From positions 19,453,346 through 19,517,345 of the forward strand of contig CM020618.1 of the NCBI GenBank assembly GCA_009829735.1: a stretch of 64,000 nt of DNA, read 5' to 3'. Source of the stretch: Pyropia yezoensis. Lineage: Eukaryota; Rhodophyta; Bangiophyceae; Bangiales; Bangiaceae. Numbering within the stretch: position 1 is the first letter of the stretch; each line of letters begins with the position of its first letter. Below, piece after piece: positions 50,701 through 59,600 of the stretch. A program made the position numbers and the translations under genes. The notes beneath the pieces are model-generated. The model had not been told where the DNA came from. It saw nothing but the letters and a program-made list of their open reading frames with translations, and searched no databases.

Positions 50701-51766
50701 CGAGGAGGGCAACCAGTACCTCCTGGTCGTCTGTGACCGCTTCACGAAACTTACGCGAGCGATCCCACTGGCAGAGATCACGGCCATGTCGGTCGTGTCA
50801 GCCTTCCTAGATCACTGGGTTGCCGCGTATGGCATCCCAGATAGTACACTATCGGACAATGGACCGCAATTTGCGTCTGTACTGTTTCAGGGAGTGCTGG
50901 ATATGTTGGGGGTTAAGGCAAACTATGCCACCCCCTACCACCCACAAACTAATGGGCAGGTGGAGCGCTTCAACAAAACTATTGTTAGGCAGCTGCGCCA
51001 CTATGTGAGTGAGCACGTGAAGACGTGGGACCACTACATTTCTATCCTTACTACTGCCTACAATTCGCAGGTTCACTCATCTACAGGGGAAGTACCCCTC
51101 GCTTTAGTGACCCCCCGTCGCGTGCGGTCTATTGCCGTGCGGCGGTCGCTCCCAACTAGGGAGGATGGTGGCAGTACGCCTACTCCTACTGAGAGTAAGG
51201 CGGAGTTCGCCGCTAGGCTTGAGAACCTCATCCCTAAAGTCAGGGCTGAGATGGACAAAGCACAAAAGCGCTACAAGCGTACCTTTGACAAAAAGGTGGG
51301 CAATGCTAAACATGTCGCCGAGCAGGGTGACTGGGTGCTGGTACACTCGCACACCCCAACTGGGGGTAAGCTGGTATTCCAGACGAAGGGACCGTACCAG
51401 GTCCTTCGTACTGATGGGCGGCGCTTCACCATCGAAAGTGACGATGGGGTCCGCACAGTGAACGGACAGGACGTGGTCAAAGTTGCACCACCGCCTGCAG
51501 GCGACCCAGCTTGGGCGCGTGCTTTGGAAGCGTGGCGCCTCCCCTCACTGCCTGCGGCCAAACAGGGCCCGCAGGAGTACGTGTTCGATAAGTTCATCGA
51601 CCACGGATGGGATGAAGACACTGACCGCCTCATGTTGAGGGTGCGTTGGTTTGGCTACAAAGCCAAGGATGATACGTGGGAGTATGTGGAGGACCTTCCC
51701 GCTGAGAAGGTCCGGGCGTACTGTGCCCGGAATGAGATAGACCCTAACAGCCCTCCCTCAACGTGA
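47783..51766 (+). CDS. pol: Pol polyprotein with chromodomain, copy 1
   Basis: 1327 aa from the ATG at 47783, which overlaps the gag stop by four bases. Domains in order: aspartic protease (active site LDTGSGASLI, D81, with LLLGTPYV downstream); reverse transcriptase (WASPVVIVPKVDGTPRFCID, STLDCNAGYWQIP and the catalytic YLDD at about 524-527); RNase H (YILDVDASYEQLGCVLLQQ, then ELEGLAVVWAV and IRCDHRALQF); integrase with an H2C2 zinc site (EHNAPTGGHLG, then CTSCAQNR) and the DDE core (AMDILGPLP, LSDNGPQF, NGQVERFN, about 964/1024/1060); and a C-terminal chromodomain (about 1265-1318, YVFDKFIDHG, LMLRVRWFGYKAKDDTWEYV). Chromodomains of this group guide integration toward marked chromatin. The frame is intact and every catalytic motif is present, so this copy looks capable of autonomous transposition. 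Confidence 0.97.
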   Translation: MTVGAGRPKLTTAASAKWARRTNQPCRILRRPKGVRPPRVGLPKNVNPRRVIAVLTGENFQVAGRVQLAPGRACCTRIVLDTGSGASLIRKSLLPKEVKLQRWRSKADHMIDINGGVLPIVGAVTLPTRLGTHEVDVTYGVVENISVPLLLGTPYVVTQVPLICGPEYWVKLMNGETIPILGKGKSVAPVTVSQSKPVCSVREGFTATLRLARKVTLPPNSVAHVDVVTDFTGNGLVHPHPRLARKHQVHVALGTMDSKAGVPWRIQVMNLSPTPKYFKSGAKFGYIDQHEGPVVAVTLNAGASSDPKSGKEKHQAKSAASPRPHVNMEGVPPRLRVQVERLLDQYHKLWDGQLGLMRATQHRIELKPGAPPIRQQPYRGGPRSRALVKEQVARMEALDVIEASNAEWASPVVIVPKVDGTPRFCIDYRKLNESTVKDSYPLPRMDDCLDSLGEANVFSTLDCNAGYWQIPIAPEDRHKTTFTCHCGTYQCKRLPFDLCNAPATFQRAMDMILAGVRWQICLVYLDDIIVFSRSPEEHIGHLGQVFKLLADAGVSLKASKCHLFTQEVEYLGHVVHPGRLSVNEKNLRAIRKAQYPRTQTQMRSFLGMCNVYRRFTKGFAKVAKPLNELVSSTLPKNLPPPSRVEQESFETLRDLLLKPPILAIPRLGGHYILDVDASYEQLGCVLLQQQPDKEYLPVGYFSKGLNSAEKNYGVTELEGLAVVWAVTSLRHYLEGEKFLIRCDHRALQFIFKTDCTNTRLNRWRVRLAPFNFDIEYRPGRQHALADGLSRVPTEGLDTNPFDEDIPIAGVVTRSGQALNPEAPGNKKYLPLSLDKVVKAQAEDPFCKLQRDILDTVVETRFFLGDDGLLMRRGVFQGTEQLVVPASLKDSILEREHNAPTGGHLGSSKLYQTLRTRYYWPSMVVDIYSWVAACTSCAQNRLMERRPTTAMLLFPAKEPFAALAMDILGPLPVTEEGNQYLLVVCDRFTKLTRAIPLAEITAMSVVSAFLDHWVAAYGIPDSTLSDNGPQFASVLFQGVLDMLGVKANYATPYHPQTNGQVERFNKTIVRQLRHYVSEHVKTWDHYISILTTAYNSQVHSSTGEVPLALVTPRRVRSIAVRRSLPTREDGGSTPTPTESKAEFAARLENLIPKVRAEMDKAQKRYKRTFDKKVGNAKHVAEQGDWVLVHSHTPTGGKLVFQTKGPYQVLRTDGRRFTIESDDGVRTVNGQDVVKVAPPPAGDPAWARALEAWRLPSLPAAKQGPQEYVFDKFIDHGWDEDTDRLMLRVRWFGYKAKDDTWEYVEDLPAEKVRAYCARNEIDPNSPPST

Positions 51767-51877
51767 GGGAAGGCAGAGCAACAGTGCCAAGAGAGTGCTT
51801 CAAGTCGAAGTGGTACGCAGAGTGGCTTTTAACTACAGCCCTAACCCTCACATTCTCACAACAAAGGCAGCTACCAA
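51767..51877. other. Short convergent gap between pol and the antisense ORF
   Basis: 111 bp separate the pol TGA from the antisense ORF stop. It includes a one-mismatch palindrome around 51798-51810 (CTTCAAGTCGAAG). Another, at 51754-51770, spans the pol stop codon. Confidence 0.7.
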
Positions 51878-53821
51878 CTAGGCACGCATGCTAGACTCTC
51901 CCACTCCACGGCCCTCGCCCTCACGTGGAGGCGAGCGGCGAGACCCACGCCGATAACGGTCTCCACGTGTTGGAGGGGGCGGCGGCTCCAAGTCGGAACC
52001 GTCGCGCCCCTCACGGTCGCGCAAGTGGCGCCGACCGTGGCCACTCTTCTGCCTGGTCTTGCGCGCAAGTTTGCGACGCAGACGCTGGACAGACTCCGTC
52101 TCCGACGGAGTAGAGGACTCCGAAACGGAGTAAGACAACTCGTCTTCCGATACGGAAGGAGAGCGCCGCGAGTGTCGGCGACGACGGCGAGGAGGCGAGT
52201 ATGCCCGGCTCGCGCGACGTTTGCCACGCCCAAGTGGGGCTGGCTGGGGCATAATAGCCCCAATGCGAGCCAACTCGGCTGTCATAAACTCCGCCACCGA
52301 CTCGCAACTCGCGGTCGCCACTGCAGTACGAACGCGCTCCTCAAGTTGAGGAGTCTCGGAATTCTGTAGGGTTGCGGTCGACGCGGCCAACCAGGAAATG
52401 GTGCGCACCAACGTGGTGATCATCATCTCTGAGGTTAGAGGCGTGGGCGGCAACACCAACTTGGGGTACACCGTCAGGAGGGTGGCCCCCAAGTTGGGGG
52501 ACACCGGGGTGGAAGACTCCACGGCCACGCTGATCGGGATGTTCCCGTGAGGTTGGAAAGGAACCGGAGGAAGCGGAGGGGCCCGCCGAGGTGGCGGTAC
52601 CCGGGTGTAACTGCGACCCCGACTTGGGGCTCCCGCAGTGGGTTGAGTCATGTGGTCATCATAGGACGGCACGGCCATAACTATGGGCTTGTCCGGGGGT
52701 GGCGCAGTGTGGCGATCCACCCCCGGGGCATACGGGTAGTCCCCGATGCCCAACCCCTCTCGTAGGACCACACGGCCGTCATGAAGTTCACGAGCGACCG
52801 ACACGAACTGGCGAAGTGCGCCATCGTCCTTGGGCCCACGAGTGGGGCGGCGCACCTTGTGCTCAATGCTCTCCCACTCGATAAACTTATGGAGCCGGAG
52901 CATCTCCTCAAGTAGAGTGAGTTGTCCTGATGAGCACCCCTCAGCAACTAGCTGAGGGGTGAGCTGTTCCAAACCTTGGAGGAGCCGGAGGGGGAGATGC
53001 CAGAGCATCCCCCGCCGCTGAACACAGGACACCCAGGTCGACATGACCTCGAGGAGCCACTGGGTGGCCAACATGGCCCACACCAGGTGATCAGGGGCAG
53101 CCGTCAACATGACGGAGCCGAAGTGGTCAAGCAACCGTGGCAACAACGCCGGGAACCCGTAGGGGACCTCAACTTGAGGCCACCACTCGGGCTTCTTCGG
53201 AAAGTACTGCTCCTTACTGGCAGCAGACTGTTGGGGAAACTCAAGTTGAGCCGAGGTCACCAAGTAGGGACCTCGCCGGAAGTCTTTCTCCATCCGCACA
53301 TCAAAGTGATGAGTGTGCGGATCGGCCTCGTGGAGGTACGGTGGGCGAGTTGCCACAGCGTCCCACGTGAAGGTCGGCAAGTCGCCGGGACCCGGGATAG
53401 TTCCCCCGCGGTCCACCATGGCCTTGGCACGCTGAACGTCCTCAACCTCCTCATCGTCCAGGAAGGCAAACTGGTCCGTCCTGAAGCCGGCAGGGAACCC
53501 GACCCTACGGGGATACTTCTCCCGTAGGCGGTCCCATACTCGGCCCATCGCTGCGCCAAGTCGGCCACTGCAAAGAACAGTCAGCCCCTCCTCATAGAGA
53601 GGCCAAGCGGGGTAAAACCACCGCCCCAAGGCCTCACGCGGGACAACTTGTCCCGCCTCCGGGGGAGACCCCGCCGTCAACCCAAAGCCGGGCGACGCGG
53701 GAGTCCCGTCCCCCGGAGCGATCGCGGAGCCCCCGCCGGAAGTCCCGGCGGGTGCTGCCCCGTAGGAGGCGTCCTCCATGCGCTCGTCAAGAGAGTCCGT
53801 CTCCACTCCCGGAGTCGCCAT
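51878..53821 (-). CDS. Antisense ORF between pol and the 3' LTR
   Basis: A 647-aa ORF on the strand opposite gag-pol, from the ATG at 53821 (sense context GCCATGGCG) to TAG at 51878-51880. I do not recognise the family. The N-terminus is Gly/Pro/Ala-rich. A globular-looking middle (about 75-330) has WFYPAWPLYEEGLTVLCSGR, TFTWDAVATRPPYLHEADPH, YFPKKPEWWPQVEVPYGFPA and LVWAMLATQWLLEVMSTWVS. A second folded segment (about 430-520) contains LTSEMMITTLVRTISWLAAS, and the C-terminus is an RS-like basic/serine tail (AYSPPRRRRRHSRRSPSVSE, LRRKLARKTRQKSGHGRRHL). No signal peptide or strong membrane helix suggests an envelope. Position and orientation resemble the antisense accessory ORFs known in some plant gypsy elements, where roles are unclear. 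Balanced composition, a 647-codon length and a good start context support real coding. Confidence 0.7.
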   Translation of the reverse strand: MATPGVETDSLDERMEDASYGAAPAGTSGGGSAIAPGDGTPASPGFGLTAGSPPEAGQVVPREALGRWFYPAWPLYEEGLTVLCSGRLGAAMGRVWDRLREKYPRRVGFPAGFRTDQFAFLDDEEVEDVQRAKAMVDRGGTIPGPGDLPTFTWDAVATRPPYLHEADPHTHHFDVRMEKDFRRGPYLVTSAQLEFPQQSAASKEQYFPKKPEWWPQVEVPYGFPALLPRLLDHFGSVMLTAAPDHLVWAMLATQWLLEVMSTWVSCVQRRGMLWHLPLRLLQGLEQLTPQLVAEGCSSGQLTLLEEMLRLHKFIEWESIEHKVRRPTRGPKDDGALRQFVSVARELHDGRVVLREGLGIGDYPYAPGVDRHTAPPPDKPIVMAVPSYDDHMTQPTAGAPSRGRSYTRVPPPRRAPPLPPVPFQPHGNIPISVAVESSTPVSPNLGATLLTVYPKLVLPPTPLTSEMMITTLVRTISWLAASTATLQNSETPQLEERVRTAVATASCESVAEFMTAELARIGAIMPQPAPLGRGKRRASRAYSPPRRRRRHSRRSPSVSEDELSYSVSESSTPSETESVQRLRRKLARKTRQKSGHGRRHLRDREGRDGSDLEPPPPPTRGDRYRRGSRRSPPREGEGRGVGESSMRA

Positions 53822-54146
53822 GGCTCTCCCCAAGTTGGGGAGAAAAGCTCTGGCTATCGCAGCACGAGACCCGCCTCGAGTTGAGGGGGACTCGGATCGT
53901 GGGTATACGGGTGGCCTCCCCAGCGTGGGGCGGCCCAGTGGAAGGTGAAGGGGAGGTGGTGGTGATGGTGAAATGTGAACTGAGGAGAGCAAGCTGCCGA
54001 GTTGGCAAGCTTGAGGAGAGGGGCGGTCACCGTGACCGCCTCCACATCCGTGTTACATACTCGATGGGGGACAGCAAGTCGCGCCCCCAACGCCGAGACG
54101 TGCGTTTACGCACCCCCTCACAGGGCCGACCGGGTCGGTCGGAACT

Positions 54147-54159
54147 GAGGAGAGGGGAG
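54147..54159 (+). other. Polypurine tract
   Basis: GAGGAGAGGGGAG abuts the TGTGGCAG start of the 3' LTR, the expected plus-strand primer position for LTR retrotransposons. Confidence 0.85.
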
Positions 54160-54628
54160 TGTGGCAGTATTGACCCCCAGGTAGGGGGGCAACACGTGCC
54201 ATGCAAGGGGCGGCAGGCCACTAGCCTGATCCGTTCCTCCCCCTGCATTTGGGTCCAAATTCCCTAAGTTTGGGATAGTTAGCTTAGTAGTAAATCCAAC
54301 TTGGATTTGAGGGTTTTCTGCATTTATCGTCTTGAATTTTCGTGTGGCCCGGTGGGCAGGTGCTGGGGTGGGAGATTCTGAGTGGCGAGATTCTGAGTGG
54401 ACCCTGGGGGGATAAGGGGAGGGACAGCGGGGCTTGGCCCTGCGTCCCCGTCCCGACCAAGAAACTGTTGGACCACACACCATCCTCTTGTTTGTCCGTG
54501 GGGGGTTTGCCCCACAACAGGGACAGAGTGTGTGCGACTTGCACTTCTTCCGGTTCCCCCGACACGGGAGGCAGCCCTACCACACCGCCCCAACTTGGGT
54601 GCCGTGTGTGCTAGTGGTTTTTGCCACA
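54160..54628 (+). repeat. LTR shared by copies 1 and 2
   Basis: 469 bp, TGTGGCAG to TTGCCACA. It serves as 3' LTR of copy 1 and 5' LTR of copy 2, and is followed by the same primer-binding-like site (54631-54648). It differs from the 45252 LTR at about three bases. Confidence 0.95.
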
Positions 54629-54747
54629 TTTGGTGGAGCAGCAGGGGACAGAGGTAAACTTTACCTCCGGGTGCACCCGGGTGTAGGGGGCCCTCTGTCT
54701 CAGAGGAACGGTGGTCTTGGACCGTGTCATACGGATCGTCAGCCAAC

Positions 54748-56694
54748 ATGGCTAGCTCGGACCCCCCGTCGTCCGGGGAGTACACGGGTGACGCACGTAC
54801 TTCAGTGCCTTTGAAAACTGGTGAGACACAGGTGGGTTTACCTGGGGTCGCAGAGGGACTAGAGGTCCCTCAAGCCAGCAGGACTGGAAGTACGGGCGGG
54901 CAACAGGCCACCCCGACTCAGTCGGGAGTTCACTCGGGTGACACTTCTGATGTGGGTGGGCCGAAGTCTGGCCACCGTGTGGTATACTCAACGGGAACGT
55001 CCCAAGGGGTGAGGACTGTCCCCGCGGGTTCCACTCGGGTTGGAGCCAACTTTGGCTTGGAGTCGTCGCCAACTAGGCTTTCGGAGGACGGTGGACCTCC
55101 GTTGGTCGGCGATGGGCTCGCGCCCATGCCCCCGGTTGAGACCCCTGAGCAACGTGGTTACCCCTCAGGTGGACTCCCGGAGGCGGACCGAGACTCAACT
55201 GGAGTCGTCAATCCACTCCTCGCGGAAACTGTCCGTCGGGAGGCGACCAATGTGTTGCGGCAGACTTTGCCGGACCTGGTGGTCACGATGACGAATACTA
55301 TTCTGAATCAGATTGTGGCGAGTTTGCCAGATGGCCTTAATGTCCAAACCGGATTGGGGCTTTCGAGCCCGCAGGCGCAGGGGGAATCCCCCCTTACGCC
55401 TATCTCTGGTCGCCCCGAACGGGGGGCGACACCTGTGACTCCCAACGAGGGAGCCACACCATACTCGGTGGGGCGTACGCCCTTCACGGGGGAGTTCCCC
55501 CCGGAAACGCCGGCGGCTACACCAAGCGCGCCGCGCCGGACTACAGGCACTGAGAGTGAACTTACCCCAGTGCCACAGCGGCTGTTCCCTCAACGTGAGG
55601 TGCCGCCCAAGATCCAGGTAGCCAACCCGGTCTACCAGAGGATCTTTGACTGTGAGACCTACGCCCTCCACAACAAGTCGGTGGCGTATGGTCCTGACCA
55701 GGCCCGAGCCATGGGCCGTGCCAAGAAGAATGCACTTCATTCTTTTGGGCACAAAGCGGAGTGGGACGGAACTCCCCCCCTCCGTGTCTTTGAGTTCCTA
55801 CGTCGTTTCACAAAAGCCTGCGACGACAATGCCATAAGTGAAGGCATGGCTTTTTACATGCTACAGGAGTTTACGAAGGGCGACCTACGGACAGAACTTA
55901 TGTCCGTCATGCCCAGCTCCTCAAGTGGAGGCTCTGGTGAGGTGACGTCCTATTTGGAGCTCGTCAACTGGTTGTTGAGAGCCATGGTTGATGAGGCAGC
56001 GTTGGCTTCTCAAGTCGAGGAGTTTACGCAAGCCCATCAGGAAGAGGCGGAGGACGAGTTGTCCTTTGCGGAGCGAGTCCGTAAGCTCAACAATCTTTGT
56101 GGGTTTCTTCATCCACAAGCTGTGGTGAAGAGTCGGTTTGTGGAGGGACTCCATTGGTCAGTCCGGATGGAGACCCGGGAGCATAGCACTGCCCGGGCGA
56201 CCCTGGCCGAGTTGGCCAGGTTCGCCTATCGCAGAGGCGAGGCCTACCGCAAGTTGCGGGAGGAACAACGCCAGGAGCGTCAGGCCGAGTTGGCCAAGGA
56301 ACGGGAGGAGGCGCGCCAGGCCAGAGAGTTGAGAGAGGCACGCCGAATCCGCAAGGAGAGGGTGGTAGCTGCCGTGGGAACTTCCCAGGGTACCTCTTCG
56401 TCTTCCCCAGTTGGGAAGACCCCTCCGGGAACTGACCATCGGTGTTGGAACTGCAACTCCGATGGACACTGGGCATATGACTGCCCCAAGTTGAGTAAAC
56501 GCATCCAACAACTTGTTAGGAATGCGAGTAAGAAGTCGGCTACGAGCGAAGTACGTTCACGCCGCGAGGGTGGGTCTCGACCGGTCGTTGCGGTCGCCAC
56601 TCCCTCGGCGGAGGAGGCGGACACGTCGTCCTCGGACTCGTCGTCTTCCTCCCCGCCCTCAGATTCGGACGCCAAGTCGGCGGGAAACGAATGA
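54748..56694 (+). CDS. gag: Gag polyprotein, copy 2
   Basis: Intact 648-aa gag from the ATG at 54748. Compared with copy 1 I see an L-to-R change in the GRPELGATP stretch and a V-to-A change in MVDEAVLASQ, with few or no other differences. The CCHC knuckle and acidic Ser tail are unchanged. The TGA again overlaps the pol ATG (ATGA at 56691-56694). Confidence 0.93.
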   Translation: MASSDPPSSGEYTGDARTSVPLKTGETQVGLPGVAEGLEVPQASRTGSTGGQQATPTQSGVHSGDTSDVGGPKSGHRVVYSTGTSQGVRTVPAGSTRVGANFGLESSPTRLSEDGGPPLVGDGLAPMPPVETPEQRGYPSGGLPEADRDSTGVVNPLLAETVRREATNVLRQTLPDLVVTMTNTILNQIVASLPDGLNVQTGLGLSSPQAQGESPLTPISGRPERGATPVTPNEGATPYSVGRTPFTGEFPPETPAATPSAPRRTTGTESELTPVPQRLFPQREVPPKIQVANPVYQRIFDCETYALHNKSVAYGPDQARAMGRAKKNALHSFGHKAEWDGTPPLRVFEFLRRFTKACDDNAISEGMAFYMLQEFTKGDLRTELMSVMPSSSSGGSGEVTSYLELVNWLLRAMVDEAALASQVEEFTQAHQEEAEDELSFAERVRKLNNLCGFLHPQAVVKSRFVEGLHWSVRMETREHSTARATLAELARFAYRRGEAYRKLREEQRQERQAELAKEREEARQARELREARRIRKERVVAAVGTSQGTSSSSPVGKTPPGTDHRCWNCNSDGHWAYDCPKLSKRIQQLVRNASKKSATSEVRSRREGGSRPVVAVATPSAEEADTSSSDSSSSSPPSDSDAKSAGNE

Positions 56695-59600
56695 CCGTTG
56701 GGGCTGGTCGTCCGAAGCTCACAACGGCAGCCTCGGCCAAGTGGGCCAGGAGGACGAACCAACCGTGCCGGATACTGCGGCGACCTAAGGGAGTCCGCCC
56801 ACCTCGGGTAGGACTCCCCAAGAACGTAAACCCACGTCGGGTCATCGCGGTGCTGACGGGTGAGAACTTCCAGGTGGCTGGACGGGTGCAACTTGCCCCC
56901 GGCCGTGCATGCTGTACCCGTATCGTACTTGATACCGGGTCAGGAGCCTCCTTGATACGCAAGTCGCTATTACCAAAGGAGGTGAAGCTCCAACGCTGGA
57001 GGTCCAAAGCTGACCATATGATTGACATCAATGGTGGGGTACTTCCCATCGTTGGTGCCGTGACCCTACCAACTAGGTTGGGGACCCATGAGGTCGACGT
57101 GACCTATGGCGTAGTTGAGAATATATCGGTACCCCTGCTTCTGGGTACCCCTTATGTTGTTACACAAGTGCCTTTGATTTGTGGCCCTGAGTACTGGGTC
57201 AAGTTGATGAATGGGGAGACTATCCCCATCCTTGGTAAGGGAAAGTCTGTGGCTCCTGTGACAGTCTCACAGTCGAAGCCTGTTTGTTCGGTGAGGGAAG
57301 GGTTTACTGCTACCCTGCGTTTAGCCCGCAAAGTCACGTTGCCCCCCAACTCGGTGGCGCACGTTGATGTTGTAACTGATTTTACGGGGAACGGGTTGGT
57401 GCACCCTCACCCCCGTCTTGCTCGCAAGCACCAAGTGCATGTTGCCCTTGGCACGATGGACTCCAAGGCCGGAGTCCTGTGGAGGATCCAGGTGATGAAC
57501 CTGAGCCCGACGCCCAAGTACTTCAAGTCGGGAGCCAAGTTCGGCTATATCGACCAACACGAGGGACCGGTAGTAGCGGTCACCCTCAACGCGGGCGCAA
57601 GTAGCGACCCGAAGTCCGGAAAGGAGAAGCATCAAGCCAAGTCGGCCGCCTCTCCTCGACCCCATGTGAACATGGAGGGTGTCCCCCCCAGGTTGAGGGT
57701 TCAAGTTGAACGCCTCTTGGACCAATATCACAAGTTGTGGGATGGTCAATTGGGACTCATGAGAGCCACCCAACACCGGATCGAGTTGAAGCCCGGTGCA
57801 CCCCCTATACGCCAACAACCGTATAGGGGAGGACCCCGTTCAAGGGCCCTCGTTAAGGAGCAAGTTGCTCGCATGGAGGCCCTCGATGTGATCGAGGCCA
57901 GCAACGCCGAGTGGGCGAGTCCGGTGGTTATCGTCCCCAAAGTTGATGGGACCCCCCGGTTTTGTATCGACTACCGTAAGCTCAACGAGAGCACGGTGAA
58001 GGACAGTTATCCCCTACCTAGGATGGATGACTGTCTGGACTCTCTGGGGGAGGCAAATGTGTTCTCTACCCTGGACTGTAACGCGGGGTACTGGCAAATT
58101 CCCATTGCCCGGAGGACAGGCATAAAACTACCTTTACCTGTCACTGTGGTACCTACCAGTGCAAGCGTCTACCGTTTGATCTGTGTAACGCGCCCGGCAA
58201 CTTTCCAGCGCGCTATGGACATGATTCTGGCCGGAGTACGGTGGCAGATCTGTCTTGTGTACCTAGACGATATCATTGTGTTCTCCCGAAGTCCGGAGGA
58301 ACACATTGGCCATCTTGGCCAGGTGTTCAAGCTACTTGCTGACGCCGGTGTGTCACTGAAGGCGAGTAAGTGCCACCTCTTTACTCAAGAGGTGGAGTAC
58401 TTGGGACATGTTGTCCATCCGGGGCGTCTCAGTGTTAACGAGAAGAACTTGAGGGCCATTCGTAGGCTCAGTACCCCCGGACCCAGACCCAGATGAGGAG
58501 CTTCCTCGGGATGTGTAACGTGTACCGACGTTTCACCAAGGGCTTCGCCAAGGTGGCGAAGCCGTTGAATGAGCTAGTGAGCTCAACGCTACCGAAGAAC
58601 CTGCCTCCCCCAAGTCGGGTGGAGCAGGAATCCTTTGAGACTCTTCGGGACCTTCTGCTGAAGCCCCCCATCTTGGCTATTCCCAGGTTGGGAGGCCACT
58701 ACATCCTGGATGTGGACGCTAGCTACGAACAACTTGGTTGTGTGTTGCTTCAGCAGCAGCCGGACAAGGAGTACTTGCCGGTGGGATACTTTAGTAAGGG
58801 GCTGAACTCGGCCGAGAAGAACTACGGAGTCACCGAGTTGGAAGGACTCGCAGTGGTGTGGGCGGTGACGTCACTTCGTCACTACCTGGAGGGTGAGAAG
58901 TTCCTCATCCGCTGTGACCACCGCGCGTTGCAGTTCATCTTTAAGACGGACTGTACGAACACTCGTCTCAACCGGTGGAGGGTGCGACTGGCACCCTTCA
59001 ACTTTGACATTGAATACCGACCTGGCAGGCAACATGCCCTTGCCGACGGCCTCTCTCGGGTACCTACCGAGGGGCTGGACACTAACCCATTCGATGAGGA
59101 CATCCCCATCGCGGGGGTAGTCACGCGCTCGGGTCAGGCGTTGAACCCCGAGGCGCCAGGGAACAAGAAGTACTTGCCCCTGTCCCTGGACAAGGTGGTG
59201 AAGGCCCAGGCCGAGGATCCCTTCTGCAAGTTGCAGAGGGATATACTGGATACAGTGGTAGAGACGCGTTTCTTTCTGGGAGACGATGGCCTCCTCATGA
59301 GGAGGGGGTATTCCAGGGGACCGAACAACTTGTCGTCCCCGCATCCCTCAAGGACAGTATCCTTGAGAGGGAGCACAACGCTCCCACGGGTGGACACCTG
59401 GGGTCTAGTAAACTGTACCAGACCCTGAGGACCAGGTACTACTGGCCGTCCATGGTGGTGGACATCTACAGTTGGGTGGCTGCCTGCACAAGTTGTGCAC
59501 AGAACCGTCTGATGGAACGGCGGCCTACTACGGCTATGCTATTGTTCCCGGCCAAGGAGCCCTTCGCCGCGTTGGCGATGGACATCCTTGGGCCACTGCC

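Larger units (their letters stand above)
45384..54308. repeat. Dispersed odd-length palindromes, core CAA(G/C)TTG
   Basis: Perfect palindromes with a single central base and core CAAGTTG or CAACTTG occur at 45384-45400 (17 nt), 45681-45691 (11), 47339-47351 (13), 47599-47609 (11), 48791-48803 (13), 48831-48841 (11), 48950-48962 (13), 50316-50330 (15), 50579-50593 (15), 52337-52353 (17), 52486-52500 (15), 53167-53179 (13), 53240-53250 (11), 53638-53656 (19), 53825-53843 (19) and in the 3' LTR at 54292-54308. Single-mismatch forms include 47294-47312 (19), 47493-47511 (19), 49634-49656 (23), 52935-52961 (27) and 53732-53752 (21), plus about twenty shorter ones. They lie in LTRs, gag, pol and the antisense ORF, in all three codon phases. 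Confidence 0.85.
45252..54628 (+). mobile_element. Full-length Ty3/gypsy chromovirus, copy 1
   Basis: A 9377-bp element: 5' LTR (45252-45720), primer-binding-like site, gag (45840-47786), pol (47783-51766), a 2.4-kb 3' region with an antisense ORF (51878-53821), a polypurine tract and a 3' LTR (54160-54628). By eye the two LTRs differ at only about three positions in 469, so insertion is recent. The order protease-RT-RNase H-integrase within pol defines Ty3/gypsy (Metaviridae-type), and the C-terminal chromodomain places it among chromoviruses. The 3' LTR is immediately followed by another gag, so it also serves as the 5' LTR of copy 2. The outer target duplication therefore cannot be tested in this window. 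Confidence 0.95.
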
